Positions 34,215-42,679 of a DNA stretch of 42,797 bases are shown one piece after another. Each line of letters starts with the position of its first letter. Position 1 is the stretch's first letter. The DNA is from Gammaproteobacteria bacterium. Lineage in GTDB: Bacteria > Pseudomonadota > Gammaproteobacteria > UBA9339. Below the pieces are notes generated by a model. The model did not search any database. It was given only the letters and a program-made list of their open reading frames with translations, and was not told the origin of the DNA. The stretch is from assembly GCA_023480665.1 (NCBI GenBank), contig JAMCWR010000044.1, positions 1-42,797 on the forward strand, in the 5' to 3' direction. The position numbers were made by a program, and so were the translations under genes.

Positions 34215-35103
34215 TATTTTGCACCGCGAGTTTTCCACTGCGACCTGGGATTTCGCCTTGGATAAGTTCACACACTGGAATTGTATTTGGATGTGCTAAA
34301 AAGTTTTTTGCAATTGTGCCTAAATTTTCGCAGGTAAATTTATTTTCCAAAATTGTTTTAATAAATTCTTTAAACCACGCTAAATATTTCATACCTTCAA
34401 GCTCAGCATGAATTGTTAAGACATTTATTTCGCGAGTCATTAATTCTAAGTAATGCGTAGTTAATTTTTCTGCAGGGAATTCTGGGAGCCCAAGCAGCTC
34501 ATCTAAAGTTGGCAGTGTAGTTGGGATTTGCAGTGTCGTAAAAATTTCGTCAGCAATTTTTGGAAAGAATGGAATTTCGCCGCGACAGTCGCTGGCAAAA
34601 ATAATACCCGCATCTTGGTAGGTTTTTAATGTTTTTGCGTTTGCTTGCCAGCCGGGAGAGGCAGCAGTAACTGGATCCAAATTAAAAATTCGCTTAAATT
34701 CAAGTGTAGCTTTTTTAAACTCTTGATCAATCTTTTCTTGCGAAAGTTTCATTACATTGTTTTGCCAATAGACATGATCATAAGCATGAATTCCAACCTC
34801 AAACCCTTGAGTTTTTAAATTTTGGAGTAATTTAAAATGTTTTTTACCAATATGTGGCCCAGGTAGCAGCACACCATTTAAAAGAGTGCGAATGCCGTAA
34901 TTGCCTGCAACATTAGTGCGGCTAACTTTTTGCAAAAAACCACGGCGAAAAATGCGTTTGATGGCACGGCCAGTATTATCCGGGCCAAGTGATAAATAAA
35001 ATGTTGCAGGAATTTTTAATTCGAGAAATAATTTAGCTAAATTTGGCACACCAATACGCGTGCCAATTTCCGTATCCACATCAACTTTTATTGCCACCAA
35101 CAT
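34204..35103 (-). CDS. arnD: 4-deoxy-4-formamido-L-arabinose-phosphoundecaprenol deformylase (ArnD)
   Basis: The 299-aa protein is a NodB-fold polysaccharide deacetylase of the ArnD type, removing the formyl group from undecaprenyl-phosphate-L-Ara4FN. It has the metal site IKVDVDTEIGTRIGVP at the N-terminus, LGPDNTGRAIKR (about 43), GIHAYDHVYW (about 108) with the His-x-x-x-His-like histidines, FASDCRGEIPFFP (about 173) and LTIHAELEGMKY (about 232). E. coli ArnD is 296 aa and aligns over its whole length. I chose the ATG at 35103, 1 nt after the upstream stop; a frame to 35118 would overlap it. Confidence 0.93.
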   Translation of the reverse strand: MLVAIKVDVDTEIGTRIGVPNLAKLFLELKIPATFYLSLGPDNTGRAIKRIFRRGFLQKVSRTNVAGNYGIRTLLNGVLLPGPHIGKKHFKLLQNLKTQGFEVGIHAYDHVYWQNNVMKLSQEKIDQEFKKATLEFKRIFNLDPVTAASPGWQANAKTLKTYQDAGIIFASDCRGEIPFFPKIADEIFTTLQIPTTLPTLDELLGLPEFPAEKLTTHYLELMTREINVLTIHAELEGMKYLAWFKEFIKTILENKFTCENLGTIAKNFLAHPNTIPVCELIQGEIPGRSGKLAVQNISA

Positions 35104-35104
35104 T

Positions 35105-36136
35105 TTATAACCCCGCATCTTTGAAATAATAATCTGCAGTTAGCTTTAACGCTTGATCTAAAGTGGTAGTTGGCTGCCAGCCCAGGATTTCTTGTGCTCT
35201 TTTAATTGCCGGCACACGATTTTGCATATCCTGATAACCTTTGCCATAGTATTGACTAGAATTTGTATTCACAATTTTGATGTTTTTAGCTCGATCTTTA
35301 GTTTGTGGATGATTTTTGGCGATAGCTAATATTTTTTCTGCAATTTCTTTTATGGAAGCATTGTTGGTTGGATTGCCTATATTAAATATCTTGCTATCAG
35401 CACATCCATCTTTATTTTCGATAATTTTCATGAGAGCAGAAATCCCATCTGCAATATACGTAAAACTACGACGCTGTTCACCACCATCAACTAACTGCAG
35501 ATCTTTGCCATAAATAATATTGCTAATAAATTGCGTAACAACACGCACGCCGCCTGTTGGTAAATTATGAATATCATCTTGGGTTGGGCCAATCCAATTA
35601 AATGGTCTAAACAAAGTGTATTTTAAATCTTGATGTTTGCCATAAGCATAGATAACGCGGTCGAGCATTTGTTTTGAGCAGGCATAAATCCAGCGCTCTT
35701 TGTTGATTGGGCCAAGTACTAAATTACTTTCTTCTTCATCAAACTCTGCATCTTGGCACATACCATAAACTTCAGAAGTTGAAGGAAAAATTAAACGTTT
35801 TTTTGCTGCGACACAAGCGCGCACGATTGCGAGATTTGCTTCAAAATCTAAAGTAAAAATACGCAGCGGGTCAGTGATATAAATTGCTGGCGTAGCAATT
35901 GCAGCTAGCGGCAATACCACATCACATGCATCAATTTGCGCATTCACCCATGCAGTATTTTTTGTGATATCACCTATTTTAAAATGTAAGCGTGGATGAT
36001 TAATACTGTGTTGCAGTTTATTGTTTTGTAAATCTATGCCAATAATTTCCCAAGCGGTATTTTTTAAAATTGATTGTGTCAGTTGATTGCCAATGAAACC
36101 ATTTATACCGAGAATTAATACTTTTTTTGTAGTCAT
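35105..36136 (-). CDS. arnA: UDP-glucuronic acid decarboxylase (stand-alone ArnA C-terminal half)
   Basis: The 343-aa short-chain dehydrogenase-fold protein matches the C-terminal half of ArnA, which oxidatively decarboxylates UDP-glucuronate to the UDP-4-keto-pentose. The NAD-binding GINGFIG motif (10-16), PSTSEVYGM with catalytic Thr/Ser/Glu, the YACSK catalytic Tyr/Lys pair and GGEQRRSFTYIADG are present. It starts cleanly with MTTKKVLILG, so it is a free-standing gene and not a fragment of a broken fusion. It lies between arnC (23 nt) and arnD (1 nt) in operon order. Confidence 0.93.
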   Translation of the reverse strand: MTTKKVLILGINGFIGNQLTQSILKNTAWEIIGIDLQNNKLQHSINHPRLHFKIGDITKNTAWVNAQIDACDVVLPLAAIATPAIYITDPLRIFTLDFEANLAIVRACVAAKKRLIFPSTSEVYGMCQDAEFDEEESNLVLGPINKERWIYACSKQMLDRVIYAYGKHQDLKYTLFRPFNWIGPTQDDIHNLPTGGVRVVTQFISNIIYGKDLQLVDGGEQRRSFTYIADGISALMKIIENKDGCADSKIFNIGNPTNNASIKEIAEKILAIAKNHPQTKDRAKNIKIVNTNSSQYYGKGYQDMQNRVPAIKRAQEILGWQPTTTLDQALKLTADYYFKDAGL

Positions 36137-36159
36137 TTTACAGCTCTAAAAATTTAAAA

Positions 36160-37086
36160 TTATTTCAAAACTTTCTTTATCACAAATCTTGGGCGGCGCC
36201 GTACTTCTTTATAAATCCTGCCGATATATTCACCGACAATACCAAGCCCCATGAGCAAAACACCAATCAAGAAAAATAAAATTGCAAATAGAGTAAATAA
36301 GCCTTCGGCTTCAGGCCCGATAATTAACCTGCGAATAAATAAATAAATCACAAACAAAATACTTAAAAATGAGACAGCAAAACCAAACATGGTAAAAACT
36401 TGAAGTGGCAGGGTAGAATAGCCAGTCATGATGTCAAAATATAAGCGAGCTAGATCATACAGGCGATATTTAGATTTGCCTTCATGTCTTGCCTCATGTT
36501 TTACTAATATTTCCGTGGGGTTTGTAGCATAAGTGTAAGCAAGCGCCGGGATGTAAATTGATGCTTCATTAGTAGCATTGATCAAATCAATCACATTTCT
36601 ACTGTAAGCGCGGAGCATGCAGCCATGGTCAGTCATGCGAATATTGGTAATTAGTGCACGTATATGGTTAACAAATTTTGATACATAAGTACGGAACCAA
36701 TTATCTTGACGTTTTTGTCTGACTCCACTAACTAAATCGTAGCCTTCTTCAATTTTTGCCAGTAAATTTGGAATCTCTTCGGGTGGGTTTTGTAAGTCAG
36801 CGTCTAAAGTGACAATTACATCGCCAGCGGTAATTTCAAAACCAGCAATAATTGCCATGTGTTGTCCAAAATTTCTTTTAAATTGGACGACGCGAATTTT
36901 ATCCGGGTGTTGCTTGTAAACTGCTTCAAGCTCTGCTTCAGAGTTATCTTTGCTACCATCATTGGTAAAAATGATTTCATATGGTTTACCAAGTTTGTCG
37001 AGTGTAGTAAGCAGGCGATCGCAAAGTTTTTGAATATTCCCTGATTCATTGTAAACCGGAATTACAACGCTTAAGTATGGTTTCAT
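36160..37086 (-). CDS. arnC: Undecaprenyl-phosphate 4-deoxy-4-formamido-L-arabinose transferase (ArnC)
   Basis: The 308-aa GT2 family enzyme would transfer L-Ara4FN from UDP to undecaprenyl phosphate at the inner membrane. It has SVVIPVYNESGNI (5-17), DGSKDNSE, LDADLQNPPEEIP with the metal-binding DAD-like motif (about 94-106), and the RQKRQDNWFRTYVSKFVN segment. Two C-terminal membrane helices (VFTMFGFAVSFLSILFVIYLF; LFTLFAILFFLIGVLLMGLGIVG) end in a basic tail. E. coli ArnC is 322 aa. It leads the arnC-arnA(C)-arnD operon; arnB, arnT and arnEF are not in this window. Confidence 0.92.
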   Translation of the reverse strand: MKPYLSVVIPVYNESGNIQKLCDRLLTTLDKLGKPYEIIFTNDGSKDNSEAELEAVYKQHPDKIRVVQFKRNFGQHMAIIAGFEITAGDVIVTLDADLQNPPEEIPNLLAKIEEGYDLVSGVRQKRQDNWFRTYVSKFVNHIRALITNIRMTDHGCMLRAYSRNVIDLINATNEASIYIPALAYTYATNPTEILVKHEARHEGKSKYRLYDLARLYFDIMTGYSTLPLQVFTMFGFAVSFLSILFVIYLFIRRLIIGPEAEGLFTLFAILFFLIGVLLMGLGIVGEYIGRIYKEVRRRPRFVIKKVLK

Positions 37087-37251
37087 TTATTTGTCTCGAT
37101 AATTTTAAAAATTAGCTAAAGCATTCTAGCGTAATTTGGTTATCTCGTGTAGGATATTTAAATTACTTTTAAAATCAAATACATAAATCCAAGTATTTTT
37201 CCCAATAGGTGCTATACTCATCCTTATAATTTAATAATAGGGTTAATGAAA

Positions 37252-38946
37252 ATGTCTGCATCGTTGGCACAACTAACAATAATAAATCAAAGTACTGGGG
37301 CTTCAAGTTCTGCTTCTGCTCTGGATGAGCATTCCACAAATTCAATTATTCCTCTAGTAGGTTCTGCTGGATCAATACAACAACCGCCTACGGTCATATT
37401 ACTTACTTCAGACGAAATGAAAGAAATCAAAGCAATCAAAGCCCAGGCCAAAGCATTGATGGCTGATGCTGATTATAGTAATAAGAGAGTAAAAATTTGT
37501 TCTGGTGCTAAAAATGGTCTATATGCTTCATTGGAATTAATGTGTACTTTGGAGATTGTCGCATTTCTTGGTGGCGGAGGCCCATATGCTATTGCATGTG
37601 GAATAGTTAGTGGTGGAATAGTTGGTATATCAACTGGTTATGGAATGTATCTTGCTGATATAAGCGACGCTAATCAAGTTCATGCAAGATGTGTAAGGCG
37701 AAACCAACAGATTCAAGATGACAAATTATCTCCAATGGTTGATACAAAAGATGCATACGAAGTAAAAGCAAAAGCTGCGCTTTGTAGTTCAAGATCGTTT
37801 TCTTTAACTGAAGGTGTGAATTTAATGCTTTCATTATTTACGTTTGGGGCAAGCCCAATGTTGCCGTTAAATGATACTACGATGATGGCAGCAGGGTTAC
37901 CAACGAGCGCCGGCGTTTTTATTGCTAGTTTAGGGTGCAGTTATTTTTTACATCGCGAAGAGGAAGATAGTAAAGGATTATTAGGATTAAAACATCGTTA
38001 TCGAGATATATTAGTTACTGCAGCAGGGCGACAATTAGCTCCGCAGCTTTCTTCTGCAGACACCGGCCAATTAAAGCAAAATTTGTTAAAGCAATTAGGG
38101 TTAACGCGAGATAAGCCGCCAGAAGGTATTTCTGACGAAGAGAAAGAAAAAATTATTCAGTTTTTGGATGCAATTGAAAAGGATAGCACCCCGCAATTTG
38201 CAAACCTTCTTTATTGCATAGTTGCTGGGCATGCGACCAGTCTTGGTATTGTTGCAGTGTGTAAGCAGCTTGGGTTTTATCCTTGGTTTGCAGCAAGCAT
38301 TGGTGGTTTTTTATTTGCCGGATTAAATTTCGCTTCAAATTACACCGCTCTTTCTCAAGAGAGTAAAGCCTTGGAAGCAAAAGTGTGTGCTAATCTTGGC
38401 GTCGAAAGAAAAGCTGATACTGCAGAATCAGAGTGTGGGTTTAGTTGGTTTTGCAAAAGATTATTTAGTCTTGTGAGTACTGCTGGGAATTTATTAATTG
38501 ATAATGGATTAGTGCCAATTTTTGGTTTGGTAATGTCTTTGCTTACTAATGCAATTTTTGTAGGTGATAACAGAATGTACGCCTATATTCTTGGTGCAGT
38601 TGAAGGGATTATTTTAGCTGGATCTCAAGAAGGAATGTCAGTTCGTGCACGAGATTTACATGCAACTTTGCAATTAATTAAAGCCATGCAAGATGAAAAA
38701 GAAGTAATTCGACCAAGATATGCGAGAGATGCAGAAGCAAAATTGTCACGAGCTGATGCAGAATCAGGAGCAGGGCAAGAAGCAGCAAGAGAACCCACAG
38801 CCCCAATAGGGTTTGAACTTTTACAAGTATTGCGTCATCGTCGCCCTCATGCAGATCAGGCTCCTAAAAGAGATCAGGTAGATGTTACAGTTGAGGCTCC
38901 AAATTCTAGCTCTACTTTACACACACCATTATTATCCGCAGTATAG
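37252..38946 (+). CDS. Multi-pass membrane protein of unknown function
   Basis: I do not recognise this 564-aa protein. A hydrophilic, Ser-rich N-terminus (about 1-90) precedes four pairs of hydrophobic segments, at about 95-135, 185-230, 320-365 and 415-460. Glycine-rich helices such as FLGGGGPYAIACGIVSGGIVGIS occur in them, and charged helical linkers lie between, including a long one (QLKQNLLKQLGLTRDKPPEG, then KEKIIQFLDAIEKD). The C-terminal 100 residues are charged and polar (RADAESGAGQEAA) and end THTPLLSAV. The ATG at 37252 is 9 nt after AGGG; an ATG at 37246 would leave only 3 nt. No partner gene is nearby. It could be a host-membrane-targeted protein, but that is speculation. Confidence 0.8.
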   Translation: MSASLAQLTIINQSTGASSSASALDEHSTNSIIPLVGSAGSIQQPPTVILLTSDEMKEIKAIKAQAKALMADADYSNKRVKICSGAKNGLYASLELMCTLEIVAFLGGGGPYAIACGIVSGGIVGISTGYGMYLADISDANQVHARCVRRNQQIQDDKLSPMVDTKDAYEVKAKAALCSSRSFSLTEGVNLMLSLFTFGASPMLPLNDTTMMAAGLPTSAGVFIASLGCSYFLHREEEDSKGLLGLKHRYRDILVTAAGRQLAPQLSSADTGQLKQNLLKQLGLTRDKPPEGISDEEKEKIIQFLDAIEKDSTPQFANLLYCIVAGHATSLGIVAVCKQLGFYPWFAASIGGFLFAGLNFASNYTALSQESKALEAKVCANLGVERKADTAESECGFSWFCKRLFSLVSTAGNLLIDNGLVPIFGLVMSLLTNAIFVGDNRMYAYILGAVEGIILAGSQEGMSVRARDLHATLQLIKAMQDEKEVIRPRYARDAEAKLSRADAESGAGQEAAREPTAPIGFELLQVLRHRRPHADQAPKRDQVDVTVEAPNSSSTLHTPLLSAV

Positions 38947-38959
38947 CTTTAAAAATAGA

Positions 38960-39002
38960 TTGGGTTAAACGCGAGCTTTTATTTTTTTCGCGCGAGCCTA
39001 AC
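38960..39002. repeat. Terminator-like repeat related to 1074-1111
   Basis: TTGGGTTAAACGCGAGC, a T-rich centre, and GCGCGAGCCTAAC form an imperfect inverted pair followed by ATTTTTA. The order of blocks matches the element at 1074-1111 (TTGGGTCAAGCGCGCG, T6, GCGTGCGGACCCAAC). It lies between convergent genes and may terminate one or both. Confidence 0.55.
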
Positions 39003-39006
39003 ATTT

Positions 39007-39609
39007 TTATTCCGTAACTTCTAATCTACCCTTTAATGCTCGTGCTAGTGTGTTGCTATCAATATAATCGAGTTCGCCGCCCATTGGAATCCCATAAGCA
39101 ATTCTAGTGCATTTAACATTTTTTGGGCGAATGATATTTGCTAAATAGTGCGCGGTTGCTTCACCTTCTACCGTTGGGTTAGTAGCAAGAATAGTTTCTC
39201 TGATATTTGAGTTGGTTAGAAGCGCCATTAAATCAGTGAGTCCAAGTTCATTTGGGCCAATGCCGTCAATTGGAGATAAATGCCCCATCAGCACAAAATA
39301 AAGCCCTTGATAGCAATTAGTCTGCTCAATTGCCACTATATCCGCAGGGGTTTCAACAACGCAGAGCAAAGAAGAGTCGCGTTTTGGATTACTGCACATA
39401 GGGCATAGATCAAATTCGCTGAAGGTACGACAGCGCTTGCAGCGGCCAATAGTAGTTAGTGCTTCTTCAAGGGTCCTAGCAAGAACTAAGCCGTTAGTTT
39501 TTCCTTGTTCAAGTAAATAAAATGCCATGCGCTGTGCAGATTTTGGTCCAATTCCTGGTAGGCAGCGTAAGGCGTTAATTAATTCTTCAATTAAAGCAGT
39601 ATAAAACAT
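39007..39609 (-). CDS. recR: Recombination mediator RecR
   Basis: The 200-aa protein acts with RecF and RecO to load RecA at gaps. It has the helix-hairpin-helix INALRCLPGIGPKSAQRMAFYLL (about 11-33), the C4 zinc finger CKRCRTFSEFDLCPMC (about 54-69), and a Toprim domain (SLLCVVETPADIVAIE; LATNPTVEGEATAHYL). Length matches E. coli RecR (201 aa). It follows ybaB by 13 nt in the conserved dnaX-ybaB-recR order. Confidence 0.97.
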   Translation of the reverse strand: MFYTALIEELINALRCLPGIGPKSAQRMAFYLLEQGKTNGLVLARTLEEALTTIGRCKRCRTFSEFDLCPMCSNPKRDSSLLCVVETPADIVAIEQTNCYQGLYFVLMGHLSPIDGIGPNELGLTDLMALLTNSNIRETILATNPTVEGEATAHYLANIIRPKNVKCTRIAYGIPMGGELDYIDSNTLARALKGRLEVTE

Positions 39610-39622
39610 ATATGTTTACTCT

Positions 39623-39967
39623 TTACTTTTGAGTTCCAGGTATGCCAGAACCTTGTAGCATCCCAAACATTTTTTCTTGGGTGAGATTTGCAATTTGGCG
39701 GGTAACATCATTCACTGCGCTTGCGATTAAATCTTGAATTGTAGTGATGTTTTTTGCCAATATTGCTGGGTCAAGTTTTACTGTTTCTACAGTAAAATGA
39801 CCGTTCATTTCAACTTCAATCATGCTGCCACCAGCTTGGCCTTTGCGGCGTGTGTTAGTTAATTCTCGATTAATTGACATAACCCTATCTTTGAATTCAA
39901 GAGATTGTTGTTGTATTTTTTTTAAATCTATTTCATTTAAATTAAAATTATTAAAAGGGTTTGACAT
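39623..39967 (-). CDS. ybaB: Nucleoid-associated protein YbaB/EbfC
   Basis: The 114-aa DNA-binding protein has the family features: an N-terminal amphipathic helix, RKGQAGGSMIEVEMNGHFTVETVKLDPAIL (about 40-69), and a C-terminal helix with DLIASAVNDVTRQI. I chose the ATG at 39967 because GGAG sits 6 nt before it; the longer frame to 39979 starts inside that ribosome-binding site. E. coli YbaB is 109 aa. Confidence 0.95.
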   Translation of the reverse strand: MSNPFNNFNLNEIDLKKIQQQSLEFKDRVMSINRELTNTRRKGQAGGSMIEVEMNGHFTVETVKLDPAILAKNITTIQDLIASAVNDVTRQIANLTQEKMFGMLQGSGIPGTQK

Positions 39968-40000
39968 GTTTGGCTCCAAATTAAATAGTGCATTTACGTC

Positions 40001-41617
40001 TTAGTCAGAAGTTACAGTTTCAGGAATAATTACTGCATCAAATTTTTGTAGAATATCTTGGATCTTTTGATCTTGATTAATAGCATTAAGAGCATCAGCT
40101 TTTTTTTGTTCAAGTTCGCGTGCTGTTATAGTCGCAGTAGTTTCAATTGCAGAAGCAGCCAGTGTAACTTCAGTTGTTATTGGTTTTTTAAAATGTTCTG
40201 TAAAAGCTATATTTAACCGCTCTATATGTTTTTTATTTAAGAGTGGTGCTTGGTTAGCCTCTAATATTAGCTCAACTTTATCGTTTGCAATTGTTTTAAT
40301 AGCGCAGTGGCGCAACAGTGCTTGCGTTGGCCCAGAAACATTTAGCTGTTTTAATAAATCAAGATTTGCAGTGGTGTTTGGTAATGTATTTGTTGCCGCT
40401 GCCGCTATTGGTGTTGCTGCTACTGTTGTTGCGATTGCTGTTGCTTCAATCTGCGCAGTTTTCACTGCAGATTTCACTTGTTCTGGAGCAATGGTTTTGT
40501 TTGTTGGTTTATCGCTTAGTGAAATTGGCAGGGTTTTTGCCGGGCGAAAAGCTAGCATTCTTAATAAAACCATTTCTAAGCCAAGGCGTGGGTTTGGCGC
40601 AAGCGGTAAATCGCGTTTGCCAATTAAGCCTATTTGATAATAAAGCTGAGTTTCTGCAGCAGAAAATTTTTGACTCAGCGCAAGTATTTTTTCAACATGT
40701 TGCCAATTACTAGTATCAACATTTGGGATAATTTGCTTTAAAGCAATCCGATGGAAGATGGTAAGTAAATCATCTAATGCACTTGAAAAATCTACAGCAA
40801 GTTCAGAAAGCTCAAAAACAGTATGTATGAGTAAATCTGCATTATTTTCAGCAATAGCTGTAACTAGGTTAAATAATTTATCAGTATCAACTGTACCAAG
40901 CAGTGCATTAACATCAGTGATGATAATATTTCCTTGCCCGTAAGCAATGGCTTGATCAAGTAAGCTTAATGCATCGCGGACACTGCCATTTGCAGCTAGA
41001 GCAAGTGGTAGCAGAGCCTTGGTTTCGTAGCTGACATGTTCTTGGTCTAATACATATTGCAGTTGTTTTTGAATTAATTCTGCACTTAATGCCTTTAAAT
41101 TAAATTGCAAACATCTTGAGAGTACTGTTACTGGCAGACGATCTGGGTCAGTAGTTGCGAGCAAAAATTTAACATGCGCCGGTGGTTCTTCCAAGGTTTT
41201 CAATAATGCGTTAAAACTATGGCCTGAAAGCATGTGTACTTCATCGATCAGATAAACTTTACATCTGGCTTTAGCTGGCAAATATTGAACGTTGTCTAAT
41301 AAATCTCTCGTATCCTCAACTTTTGTACGTGAAGCAGCATCAACTTCAATCAAATCAATAAATCTTCCGGCATCGATTTCGAGGCAGGCATCGCATTTAC
41401 CGCAAGGAGTTGCTGTGACGCCGGTTTCGCAATTAAAACATTTTGCAAGAATCCTTGCGATTGTAGTTTTGCCAACACCGCGTGTCCCAGTAAAAAGATA
41501 AGCATGATGTAAGCGCTTTTGTGTCAAAGCATTTTCTAGGGCACGAATAACGTGCTCTTGGCCGATTACTTCATGAAAATTTTTGGGCCGCCATTTTCTG
41601 GCTAAAACCTGATGCAT
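40001..41617 (-). CDS. dnaX: DNA polymerase III subunits gamma/tau
   Basis: The 538-aa clamp-loader ATPase has RPKNFHEVIGQEHV (10-23), Walker A GTRGVGKT (44-51), a zinc module with four cysteines (CFNCETGVTATPCGKCDAC), Walker B VYLIDEVHML and the SRC sensor segment TVLSRCLQF. The Ala/Thr-rich linker (about 370-420) and a C-terminal tau region follow, shorter than E. coli (643 aa). A run of eight A residues in the gene near the end could act as a slippery site. No ribosome-binding site is visible before the ATG. Confidence 0.96.
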   Translation of the reverse strand: MHQVLARKWRPKNFHEVIGQEHVIRALENALTQKRLHHAYLFTGTRGVGKTTIARILAKCFNCETGVTATPCGKCDACLEIDAGRFIDLIEVDAASRTKVEDTRDLLDNVQYLPAKARCKVYLIDEVHMLSGHSFNALLKTLEEPPAHVKFLLATTDPDRLPVTVLSRCLQFNLKALSAELIQKQLQYVLDQEHVSYETKALLPLALAANGSVRDALSLLDQAIAYGQGNIIITDVNALLGTVDTDKLFNLVTAIAENNADLLIHTVFELSELAVDFSSALDDLLTIFHRIALKQIIPNVDTSNWQHVEKILALSQKFSAAETQLYYQIGLIGKRDLPLAPNPRLGLEMVLLRMLAFRPAKTLPISLSDKPTNKTIAPEQVKSAVKTAQIEATAIATTVAATPIAAAATNTLPNTTANLDLLKQLNVSGPTQALLRHCAIKTIANDKVELILEANQAPLLNKKHIERLNIAFTEHFKKPITTEVTLAASAIETTATITARELEQKKADALNAINQDQKIQDILQKFDAVIIPETVTSD

Positions 41618-41656
41618 ATTGGTTAGGATTTGATTTTTAAGTACATGTTAATAAAA

Positions 41657-41761
41657 GCCTCCGGTTAGCCTAAACTTGTACTCGAATCCTAAACTACCGT
41701 TGCTTCCTTCCGGACCTGGCGGGATTTGTAAAGTATCGCTACAAGCGGGCCAACAAGAGGC
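41657..41761 (-). ncRNA. ffs: Signal recognition particle RNA (4.5S, small type)
   Basis: The minus strand carries the diagnostic SRP apical motif CAGGTCCGGAAGGAAGCA (near 41725-41702), whose loop binds Ffh. The ends GCCTC (41761-41757) and GAGGC (41661-41657) pair to close the hairpin, giving about 105 nt, close to E. coli 4.5S RNA (114 nt). It is followed by TTTTATT, consistent with termination. It lies between dnaX and the glycosylase gene. Confidence 0.93.
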
Positions 41762-41767
41762 AAACGA

Positions 41768-41776
41768 AGTATAGCA
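41768..41776 (-). promoter_or_regulatory. Extended -10 promoter of ffs
   Basis: On the minus strand TGCTATACT is an extended -10 placing the transcript start at 41761, exactly the paired 5' end of the SRP RNA. No good -35 is seen. Confidence 0.7.
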
Positions 41777-41913
41777 CAAAGTTTTAAAGAAAAAATAGGG
41801 TTTCTGATGTAATTTTTTCTATTTATTCCTTCCGCAAAAAGCTTTTTGGTTGTGCCCAAACACGTGTGCGCTTTTTTGCTTAAGCCCAACGTCTTTAACT
41901 ACAATTACAGGAT

Positions 41914-41929
41914 TAGCATATGCTATTAT
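41914..41929 (+). promoter_or_regulatory. Extended -10 promoter with palindrome before the glycosylase gene
   Basis: TGCTATTAT (41921-41929) is an extended -10 and overlaps the perfect palindrome TAGCATATGCTA (41914-41925). The predicted transcript start falls on or next to the ATG at 41936, implying a leaderless mRNA. Confidence 0.5.
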
Positions 41930-41935
41930 ACGAAT

Positions 41936-42580
41936 ATGTCGAAGGCACTTCCAAAAACATTTTTTAATCTCGATGCGGTAGAACTCGCTAAAAAATTATT
42001 GGGTAAAATTTTGTGCGTTAAGTATCGCATGGTTTGGTTATATGCGCGGATTATTGAAACCGAAGCCTATTATATTCATGACAAAGCCAGCCACGCATCT
42101 TTAGGTTTTACTTTGAAACGCAAAGCATTATTTATGCCGGCTGGTACTATCTATATGTATCACTCGCGCGGCGGCCCTTCGTTAAATGTTAGCTGCCTAG
42201 GCGAGGGTAACGCAGTATTAATTAAATCTGGCATACCATGTAGAGAGGTTTTTACTAGCGAAAAAGACTTTGCAAAAATGGTTAAGACAATGCAGGTATT
42301 AAATCCAGCAAAAAATTCTGTTTTACCGCGCCCATGGCAAAAACTTTGTTCGGGACAAACGCTGCTTTGTCGTTCTTTGGGTTTGGTTGTGTCAGATTGG
42401 GATCAAAAACAGTTTGATCAAAACCTTTTTTATATTGCTGCCGATGGTTATAAACCAAAAAAGATTATTAATACGAAACGCCTTGGTATCCCGCTTGGCC
42501 GCGACGAGCATTTACCATATCGATTTGTCGATTTTGCGAATATTGATTATTGTACGAATAAGAAGCGCGTGGTTTCCTAG
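41936..42580 (+). CDS. DNA-3-methyladenine glycosylase (MPG/AAG family)
   Basis: The 214-aa protein is a base-excision glycosylase of the Mpg (AAG) family, removing alkylated purines. It has FFNLDAVELAKKLLGK (about 9-24), the active-site region ARIIETEAYYIHDKASHA with catalytic Glu (about 40-57), MPAGTIYMYHSRGGPSLNVSC (about 70-90) and AVLIKSG. I chose the ATG at 41936; the open frame to 41846 adds 30 residues across the ffs upstream region that do not resemble the family. No Shine-Dalgarno sequence is visible. Confidence 0.9.
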   Translation: MSKALPKTFFNLDAVELAKKLLGKILCVKYRMVWLYARIIETEAYYIHDKASHASLGFTLKRKALFMPAGTIYMYHSRGGPSLNVSCLGEGNAVLIKSGIPCREVFTSEKDFAKMVKTMQVLNPAKNSVLPRPWQKLCSGQTLLCRSLGLVVSDWDQKQFDQNLFYIAADGYKPKKIINTKRLGIPLGRDEHLPYRFVDFANIDYCTNKKRVVS

Positions 42581-42624
42581 CGCTCCGTTAATTTCAATAT
42601 GTCTAGTTCAGCACAAGCACGCTT
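42577..42624. repeat. 48-bp dispersed repeat, second copy
   Basis: This matches 11097-11144 at 45 of 48 bases. Only the left part of the longer element at 11097-11247 is present here; the inverted-repeat core is missing. It overlaps the last codons and stop of the glycosylase gene by 4 nt. Confidence 0.85.
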
Positions 42625-42679
42625 TAACTATAACACATTGATTTTAAACATAATTATAGTAAATTTAATTGGCAAATTC

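Noticed and set aside
40318..40713. Two long plus-strand frames opposite dnaX
   Set aside because: They are antisense shadows of the Ala/Thr-rich linker of tau; Leu/Val/Ala repeats without a ribosome-binding site.
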